A stretch of DNA of 64,000 bases from Clostridiales bacterium (GTDB taxonomy: Bacteria; Bacillota; Clostridia; Oscillospirales; Oscillospiraceae): the NCBI GenBank assembly GCA_004554585.1, contig SFLH01000012.1, positions 6,781 to 70,780 on the forward strand. The letters are read 5' to 3'. This document shows positions 58,988 to 64,000 of this stretch, piece after piece (positions within the stretch are counted from its first letter, which is position 1; each line of letters starts with the position of its first letter). The translations under genes and the position numbers were made by a program. The notes beneath the pieces are model-generated. The model was not told the origin of the DNA. It did not search any database and saw nothing but the letters and a program-made list of their open reading frames with translations.

Positions 58988-59603
58988 GGCTCTCAAAGGC
59001 CTCCGTGAGTTCCCCCACCAGCGCCGGGCTGTAGAGCAGGTCATCTGCCGGACGGCTGCAGGTCAGGTCCAGACTTTTGCGGTTGTACCACTGGTCCAAG
59101 GGCGGTTCCGGGCGGCCCTTGGGGCGCTTGTACTCCTCCGCTTCCAGGCGGAAGCGGTCTTGGGCCTGAAAGGCCTGGGCCAGCTTCCGCATCTCCCGGG
59201 GATCCCGGTCCACCGCCTGGCGGAAGCGGGCCATGGTGGCCGGCAGAGCCTGGTAGATCCCCAGGCCGTAAGCATAGCCCTCAGGGTAGATCTCAAACCA
59301 AAACACCGGCTGCTCCGCCCAGTGCTCCCCCGCCATGCGCAGGGAGAACCACAGATGGCTTTTATAAGGTCCCCGGCCGTAGAGACGGCGGGCATCCCGG
59401 TAGATGCGGCTGACCCGCATCATCAGGGGCAGCTCCTCGTGGGCCGCGGCAAAAGCGTCGTAGACTTCCTCTGCCAGCTGGCGCATGGGGGTCTGAACAT
59501 AGTCCTGGTACTCCTGCTTGTGGGCCAAAAACCAGTCCCGCTGGTTGTTCAAGCGAATCCCCCAGAGAAACTCATTGCTCTGGGGCTTAAATCCTTCAAA
59601 CAT
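58938..59603 (-). CDS. DUF2461-domain protein
   Basis: A 221-residue soluble protein of the DUF2461/TIGR02453 family. Visible: FLWGIRLNNQRDWFLAHKQEY near the N-terminus, RIYRDARRLYGRGPYKSHLWF and GLGIYQALPATMARFR. The function of the family is unknown. The ATG at 59603 follows GGAG; a second ATG five codons upstream is weaker. It is convergent with the Crp/Fnr gene, whose end it overlaps. Confidence 0.85.
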   Translation of the reverse strand: MFEGFKPQSNEFLWGIRLNNQRDWFLAHKQEYQDYVQTPMRQLAEEVYDAFAAAHEELPLMMRVSRIYRDARRLYGRGPYKSHLWFSLRMAGEHWAEQPVFWFEIYPEGYAYGLGIYQALPATMARFRQAVDRDPREMRKLAQAFQAQDRFRLEAEEYKRPKGRPEPPLDQWYNRKSLDLTCSRPADDLLYSPALVGELTEAFESLMPYHRYFSALCLRAD

Positions 59604-59939
59604 AGTGCTCCTTTCCACTGCCCTGTCCCATGGGCAAACCGTGCCAACACCCTACATAACATCCCCCTTCCAGGGGTATTTTAATTCCATTCCCCCACAG
59701 CCGATGCCACGTGGCGCCGCGTTTTTGCGGGAAAAAGCGTTCTTTTTTAAATAGGTAATTTTTTCCTCTATTTTCTTTTCTTTCCATTCTGCTTACTTTC
59801 TGTTAACTTTTGTCTTTTATTTCCATCAAAATGTCTCTCGGATATGGTAACACACAGCTTTTCCTTTTGCAATCATTAGCTTAGACTTCTTTTCCCACCG
59901 CCGTTTTCTGATTTATGTAACCCCTTTTGTAAAAAATGC

Positions 59940-59968
59940 TTGCAAAATAAAAAGTAAAGTTCTATAAT
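59940..59968 (+). promoter_or_regulatory. Promoter of the radical SAM gene
   Basis: TTGCAA (59940-59945), a 17-nt spacer and TATAAT (59963-59968) in AT-rich DNA. The leader to 60170 is about 200 nt with a small hairpin and no ORF I support. The remaining gap from 59604 is AT-rich and empty. Confidence 0.85.
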
Positions 59969-60170
59969 AAGTGGAAACAGAAGCCCTACCTCATCCCCGA
60001 CCACTTTGGTGAGGTTTCCAAACGTTTCCCTGCACCACGCAGACCCTCCCTTACCACACGGGGAGAGGGGAGTGATATCGGCGGGCCGCTGGCTGAAAGG
60101 CCGCCCTGCTGACGCCATCCCACGATGGAACGGGCATTTCTCAAGATCGCACTTAAGGGAGGAATTTTTT

Positions 60171-61547
60171 ATGTTCGGTGACAGCATCAAAAAATTTGCG
60201 CTTAGCCAGGCCTTTTCCTACATCGAAAAGGATCCCATCAAAAACCTGACCCACGTGATGGACATGGTGGACAAATTCGCCGGCGATGGTCCCCAGTCCT
60301 TCCCCCGCCAGCGTCAGGCCATCCGGGATGCCATCAACAATGAGGACTCCACCGCCCACAAGCTGGTGGTGCGTATGATGACGGAAATGGACCTTGGCTT
60401 TACCGAAACCCTTCTGTCCAACTTCTTCCTCAACGCCAGCATCACCGGCTGGAAGAAGCAGGACGAGTACCGCACCAAGTACAACTGCAACGTGCCCTGG
60501 GCTATCCTGCTGGACCCCACCTCCGCCTGCAACCTCCATTGCAAGGGCTGCTGGGCAGCTGAGTACGGCAACAAGCTCAACCTGAGCTACGATGAGATCG
60601 ACGACATCATCCGCCAGGGCAAGGAAATGGGCACCTATTTCTATATCTACACCGGCGGCGAGCCCCTGGTGCGGAAAAAGGACCTGATCAAGCTCTGCGA
60701 GAAGCACTCCGACGCCATCTTCATGTGCTTCACCAACTCCACCCTCATCGACGAGGAGTTTGCCAAGGACATGCTGCGGGTGAAGAACTTTGTGCCCGTG
60801 ATCAGCGTGGAAGGCTTTGAGGAGGCCACCGACTCCCGCCGGGGCGACGGCACCTATCAGAAGGTGGTCCGTGCCATGAACCTGCTCAAGAGCAACCGGC
60901 TGCCCTTCGGCATCTCCACCTGCTACACCAGCGCCAACATCAAGGACGTAAGCACCGAAGCTTACGTGGACCAGCTGGTGGAGTGGGGCGCTTACTTCGT
61001 CTGGTACTTCCACTACATGCCCGTGGGCAAGGACGCCGTGCCCGAACTGCTGCCCACCCCCGAGCAGCGGGAGTATATGTACCACCAGATCCGCACCCTG
61101 CGGGGCAAGAAGCCCATCTTTATGCTGGACTTCCAGAACGACGGCGAGTACGTGGGCGGCTGCATCGCCGGCGGCCGGCGTTATCTGCACATCAACGCCA
61201 ACGGCGACTGTGACCCCTGCGTCTTCATCCACTACTCCGACTCCAACATCCGCAAGAAGACCCTGCTGGAAGCCCTGTGCTCTCCCCTCTTCCGGGCCTA
61301 TCACGATGGTCAGCCCTTCAACGACAACCATCTGCGCCCCTGCCCCATGCTAGAGAACCCCGAAAAGCTGCGGGAGATAGTCCACAACTCTGGCGCCAAC
61401 CCCAGCGATGTGACCGCTCTGGAGGACGTGGACGATCTGTGCGCCAAGTGCGACAGCTACGCCGAGAACTGGAAGCCCACCGCCGACCGTCTGTGGGCCT
61501 GCTCCCACGGCTGCGCCGGCTGTGAGAAGGCCGCCGCTGGAAAGTAA
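60171..61547 (+). CDS. Radical SAM enzyme with C-terminal cysteine-rich extension
   Basis: A 458-residue protein. The SAM-cluster motif C120-NLH-C124-KG-C127 is followed by TGGEPLV, a typical SAM contact. The C-terminal third has many cysteines (CDPCVF, CPML, CAKC, CSHGCAGC), suggesting one or two auxiliary Fe-S clusters (SPASM/twitch-like). The ATG follows AAGGGAGG. Substrate unknown; the N-terminal 100 residues are a helical extension. It is not near the RiPP gene except by about 900 bp and a different transcription unit. Confidence 0.88.
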   Translation: MFGDSIKKFALSQAFSYIEKDPIKNLTHVMDMVDKFAGDGPQSFPRQRQAIRDAINNEDSTAHKLVVRMMTEMDLGFTETLLSNFFLNASITGWKKQDEYRTKYNCNVPWAILLDPTSACNLHCKGCWAAEYGNKLNLSYDEIDDIIRQGKEMGTYFYIYTGGEPLVRKKDLIKLCEKHSDAIFMCFTNSTLIDEEFAKDMLRVKNFVPVISVEGFEEATDSRRGDGTYQKVVRAMNLLKSNRLPFGISTCYTSANIKDVSTEAYVDQLVEWGAYFVWYFHYMPVGKDAVPELLPTPEQREYMYHQIRTLRGKKPIFMLDFQNDGEYVGGCIAGGRRYLHINANGDCDPCVFIHYSDSNIRKKTLLEALCSPLFRAYHDGQPFNDNHLRPCPMLENPEKLREIVHNSGANPSDVTALEDVDDLCAKCDSYAENWKPTADRLWACSHGCAGCEKAAAGK

Positions 61548-61620
61548 ACCAGCCGCTGTCTCTTCATAGACATCCCCTTGCAGGCAACGTACCGGCTGCC
61601 CCCCTCTTCTATAAAATAGC

Positions 61621-61651
61621 GTAGGCCGTGAGCAACAAGCTCACGGCCTAC
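61621..61651 (+). terminator. Hairpin after the radical SAM gene
   Basis: A 13-bp stem GTAGGCCGTGAGC/GCTCACGGCCTAC with a 5-nt loop. No strong T-run follows, so it is a weak terminator. Confidence 0.5.
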
Positions 61652-61677
61652 GTTCCTTCAATTGAGAATTCTCTCTG

Positions 61678-61717
61678 GGCCATCCCCAAATTTCCATTTG
61701 GGGATGGCCATGTTTTT
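61678..61717 (+). terminator. Second terminator after the radical SAM gene
   Basis: A 14-bp perfect stem (61678-61691 with 61696-61709), TTCC loop, then ATGTTTTTTT. Confidence 0.85.
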
Positions 61718-61724
61718 TTACCTT

Positions 61725-61766
61725 AAAACCCAAGCGCCGACTATCTTGTCTGCGCCCTTGGGTTTT
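61725..61766 (-). terminator. Terminator of the BlaI-like gene
   Basis: AAAACCCAAGCGC (61725-61737) pairs with GCGCcCTTGGGTTTT (61752-61766, one bulge); on the minus strand a T-run follows. It lies 60 nt after the BlaI stop. Confidence 0.65.
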
Positions 61767-61828
61767 CTTTTTTGGCCGCGGGAAACCTCTGCTCCAGCGG
61801 CATGACTCTAAAGCGTATGGGAAAAAAC

Positions 61829-62215
61829 TTATCCATTCAGCTCTTTCCGTTTCTGCTGAATGCGTTCCTCCAATTTGTCCAGCACCTCATTGGTCACGTC
61901 CTTTGAGCCTAGGAAATAGGAAAAGACAGCTTCCAACGTAGTGTCGTCCTCCTGGGCTGCATCCTCAACCTGCTTGGCATAATATTCGGTTTTGCTAATG
62001 GACGCAAGGAACGTGCGCCCATAGGTCCGGCCCCTACGGATGGAAGGGCCAATCTGCAAAGCACCTTTGTCTATAAGATGGTTCAAATGTAGATACACTG
62101 TATTTCTGCTCATCGTATCCTTCAGCGCATCGCAGATGTCGGCATGGGTCAGTGCACAATCTTTTTTCCAAAACAAATCCATGATCTCTCGTTCGCCTTT
62201 TTTTAAGGGATCCAT
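61829..62215 (-). CDS. BlaI/MecI/CopY-family repressor
   Basis: A 128-residue winged-helix repressor. The N-terminus matches the family (KKGEREIMDLFWKKD, DICDALKDTMSRNTVYLHLNHLIDKG). The C-terminal helical dimerisation part includes VFSYFLGSKDVTNEVLDKLEERI. No BlaR/MecR sensor-protease gene is adjacent. It is divergent from the lantibiotic dehydratase gene and may regulate it. ATG 62215 follows GAGGTG; the frame could start six codons earlier. Confidence 0.85.
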   Translation of the reverse strand: MDPLKKGEREIMDLFWKKDCALTHADICDALKDTMSRNTVYLHLNHLIDKGALQIGPSIRRGRTYGRTFLASISKTEYYAKQVEDAAQEDDTTLEAVFSYFLGSKDVTNEVLDKLEERIQQKRKELNG

Positions 62216-62250
62216 CCTTGTCACCTCGCCCATGCACTAGAATTTTCATT

Positions 62251-62279
62251 ATTATAGTATGATTTCTTTTTTCCGTCAA
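62251..62279 (-). promoter_or_regulatory. Promoter of the BlaI-like gene
   Basis: TTGACG (62274-62279), a 17-nt spacer and TATAAT (62251-62256) on the minus strand. Confidence 0.8.
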
Positions 62280-62324
62280 GAAAACAGTATACCATCCAAT
62301 TTTCACGAATTTTTTAAATAGTAT

Positions 62325-62353
62325 TTGACTTTTTAGGATTCTTAGTATATTAT
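62325..62353 (+). promoter_or_regulatory. Promoter of the lantibiotic dehydratase gene
   Basis: TTGACT (62325-62330), a 17-nt spacer and TATTAT (62348-62353). It lies about 65 bp from the BlaI-like promoter on the other strand. Confidence 0.75.
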
Positions 62354-62417
62354 GTCGATACGGGGAGAAATTCCCATTTCATATTTGTTGATTTCGATGT
62401 CTAATTGAGGTTTCAAA

Positions 62418-64000
62418 ATGAGATACACCTGTAACAACATTTTTATGGTTCGGACGCCCAGCCTATCCGCAGACAAGTTTCGGAACTTTATGGCATTCGA
62501 TGGCGCCAGCATAGAGGAATTTTTATCTCAGGAATCCCTGTCCAATTTTATGGAAAAAAGCATTTTGCTCTCCAGCAGGGACCTGAGCAATGCCCGGAAA
62601 CGAGATCTACACGGCAAACAAAAAAAGAGCAACGCTCGGGAATTGTCCCTGCGGAAGTTTTTTACCCGAGCTTCTACAAGGCCCACCCCCTATGGACTGT
62701 TTGCGGGTGCCGCTCTCGGGGAATTTTCCGACGATAAAAATCTAGGCCCCCTAGTTTTGAACGAGACAAAATCGATCCTGGAATGCCGGACAGATTTTTC
62801 CTGGCTTGCACATTTCACTTACGAAATGGAAAACCATCCCCTTGTTTTCCCTCAGCTTCAGGTGCGATTTAACAGCAACTGTTATGTTTCAGGAGACCGC
62901 TTAAAAAACCCATATTACTCCAACCATGGGTTTCTCTCCGCAAAGGCAATGCTTACTCAGCGAAACCATATACGCAACACGCCGCTGATCGCCTTCATCA
63001 AGCAGCAGGCCAAAACATTTATCGGCTATCGCACATTGCAATCGCAGATCCAAAGCAGATATCCGAATGTTCCAGAGGAAAAAATTGTTTCTACCCTCAA
63101 TGCGTTGATGGAAAATGAAATCCTGCTCACCAATCTGCGGGTGCCAGCCAATTGCGAAGATGGCTTGGCCTATGTGCGAAACGTATTAGACCCTCTGGAA
63201 GGAATCGATTTCCAGAAAGAGACCCTGCAAAAGATTCATACGCTGATCCAGCAAATCCACGGAGCCCACGAAAACGACCAAATTCACACAGAAACCATAG
63301 AGACAATCTACACACTGATGGACAGCCTGATTACCAATGGACACGAAAAAGATCTTTTGTGCGTCAACAGAGGGATTGTCCTTTCGCAAAACAAGATGCC
63401 TCTGGAAGTAAAAACTCGTGTAGAGCAGTTTGTTGAAGCTCTGACTTATCTGCAGGTAGAAGTGCCGTCCAGGCTGGAAACATTCAAACGGCAATTTCAA
63501 GAGGAGTACGGCAGAAACATTGAAGTCCCATTGTGCACCATCATTGATGAAAATGATTTTAATGGGCTTTCTTATCTTGGAACATTTCCCCCGTCTGAGG
63601 ATGAAAAAGATCAGAGAATCAAGCAGATCGTAGACGAAAAAATTCTATGCTGCCTGCAGTCTCAGCAGGAGGAGGTCTTTCTGCACCAAAGTGATTTTTC
63701 TGGTCTTGGTGACATTGTCGAGGAATGGCTGCCAGAATCCTTTGACACCAATTTCTTTGTGACAAAGAAGCGTGGCCGATATCATCTGTGGAGTGCCCCC
63801 ATCGGGGGAAGTGGAACGGCAGAGGACATGTTCAATCGCTTTGCCTACGTATTGGATGACGATCTTTTCCGTCAGTATAAGGAAAACAATCATAGCCTGC
63901 AAAATTCGGACAACGAATATGCCCTCGTTGAAATAAGAGAAGGTTATGCAAATGGGCGAATCAGCAACGTCAACAACCACAGGTGCGAAAGCCAATTCTA
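62418..64000 (+). CDS. Lantibiotic dehydratase (LanB-type), partial, runs off the right edge
   Basis: The frame is open from ATG 62418 (GAGG seven nt upstream) to the window end, at least 527 residues. The N-terminal dehydratase signature is FFTRASTRPTPYGLFAG at 81-97, and near the edge EIREGYANGRISNV resembles the family's E-x-Y-L-P-x-x-G-R-x-G-N-V motif. LanB-type proteins dehydrate Ser/Thr in precursor peptides, using glutamyl-tRNA in class I lanthipeptides and thiopeptides. The remaining part and partner genes (precursor, cyclase, transporter) are outside the window. DNA is AT-rich compared with the flanks. No precursor peptide is visible upstream. Confidence 0.88.
   Translation, partial: MRYTCNNIFMVRTPSLSADKFRNFMAFDGASIEEFLSQESLSNFMEKSILLSSRDLSNARKRDLHGKQKKSNARELSLRKFFTRASTRPTPYGLFAGAALGEFSDDKNLGPLVLNETKSILECRTDFSWLAHFTYEMENHPLVFPQLQVRFNSNCYVSGDRLKNPYYSNHGFLSAKAMLTQRNHIRNTPLIAFIKQQAKTFIGYRTLQSQIQSRYPNVPEEKIVSTLNALMENEILLTNLRVPANCEDGLAYVRNVLDPLEGIDFQKETLQKIHTLIQQIHGAHENDQIHTETIETIYTLMDSLITNGHEKDLLCVNRGIVLSQNKMPLEVKTRVEQFVEALTYLQVEVPSRLETFKRQFQEEYGRNIEVPLCTIIDENDFNGLSYLGTFPPSEDEKDQRIKQIVDEKILCCLQSQQEEVFLHQSDFSGLGDIVEEWLPESFDTNFFVTKKRGRYHLWSAPIGGSGTAEDMFNRFAYVLDDDLFRQYKENNHSLQNSDNEYALVEIREGYANGRISNVNNHRCESQF

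Noticed and set aside
59604..60170. Short frames in the AT-rich gap before the radical SAM gene
   Set aside because: They lack ribosome sites and similarity; the gap is better read as promoter and leader.
62352..62408. An 18-codon frame immediately upstream of the lantibiotic dehydratase, considered as a RiPP precursor
   Set aside because: It overlaps the -10 element of the dehydratase promoter, has no ribosome site, and lacks a Ser/Thr/Cys-rich core.
1..64000. CRISPR arrays, tRNA and rRNA genes, IS elements, phage genes
   Set aside because: None was found by eye: no regularly spaced repeats, no cloverleaf with GGTTCGA arm, no transposase or integrase frame.

Overview
The window looks like a chromosome segment of a GC-rich, strictly anaerobic Firmicute. 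Low-GC Gram-positive gene families (WalRK with a YycH-like partner, MutS2, T-box control of thrS, HPr with His15 and Ser46, a 6S-like RNA, strong GGAGG ribosome sites, several TTG starts) are written in a GC-rich, strongly C/G-ending codon dialect. A butyryl-CoA-dehydrogenase-type gene sits next to etfBA, and there is an iron-dependent alcohol dehydrogenase. My inference is a butyrate-type gut clostridium of the Oscillospiraceae (Flavonifractor/Pseudoflavonifractor-like). The genus is not proven from sequence.

Layout. 1-3437 (minus): NUDIX hydrolase, walR, walK and a partial YycH-like gene form one operon. 3659-9294 (plus): a small MecA-N-like protein, murA with a long structured leader, rlmH, a phospho-sugar mutase and a D,D-carboxypeptidase. 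9459-10786 (minus): a MerR-type regulator, a GOLPH3-family protein and a probable gene remnant. 10864-13423 (plus): cysteine desulfurase and uracil permease. 13539-19801 (minus): a T-box leader, thrS, a CDF metal exporter, an orphan ORF and an MBOAT/SGNH acylation pair. 19860-22100: an AT-rich islet with three minus-strand genes (CFI-box protein, YbjN-like protein, coiled-coil protein) facing an XRE regulator across a twin-dyad operator. 22394-24007: a cation/proton antiporter. 24126-31253 (minus): housekeeping block (coiled-coil protein, coaD, rsmD, uvrC, ptsH, mutS2, hydrolase).

31464-39617 is mixed: ferritin, SPFH/NfeD, an AI-2E-family permease, a small membrane protein, an SLH-GH25 lysozyme, a HAD phosphatase, thiamine pyrophosphokinase and a membrane protein. 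39773-53022 (minus): glnS, an FAD enzyme, a prolyl-tRNA-editing-like protein, acd-etfA-etfB, the lysC-hom-ACT operon and a class A PBP. 53275-61547 is mainly plus strand: a DUF1292 protein, a 6S RNA candidate, alcohol dehydrogenase, hexokinase, a CapA-like protein, a Crp/Fnr regulator (facing a DUF2461 gene) and a radical SAM enzyme. 61829-64000: a BlaI/MecI-type repressor diverges from the 5' part of a lantibiotic dehydratase gene that runs off the right edge, so this is the border of a RiPP cluster in AT-rich DNA.

Functional themes are cell envelope (WalRK, MurA, DacF-like, PBP1A, MBOAT/SGNH, SLH-GH25), central and fermentative metabolism (mutase, hexokinase, Acd/Etf, ADH, HPr), Asp-family amino acids, tRNA charging and DNA repair. 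No tRNA or rRNA gene, CRISPR array, transposase or phage gene was seen. The most unusual parts are the CFI-box islet, the lantibiotic dehydratase border, the 6S-like RNA, the murA leader and the GOLPH3/MerR pair.
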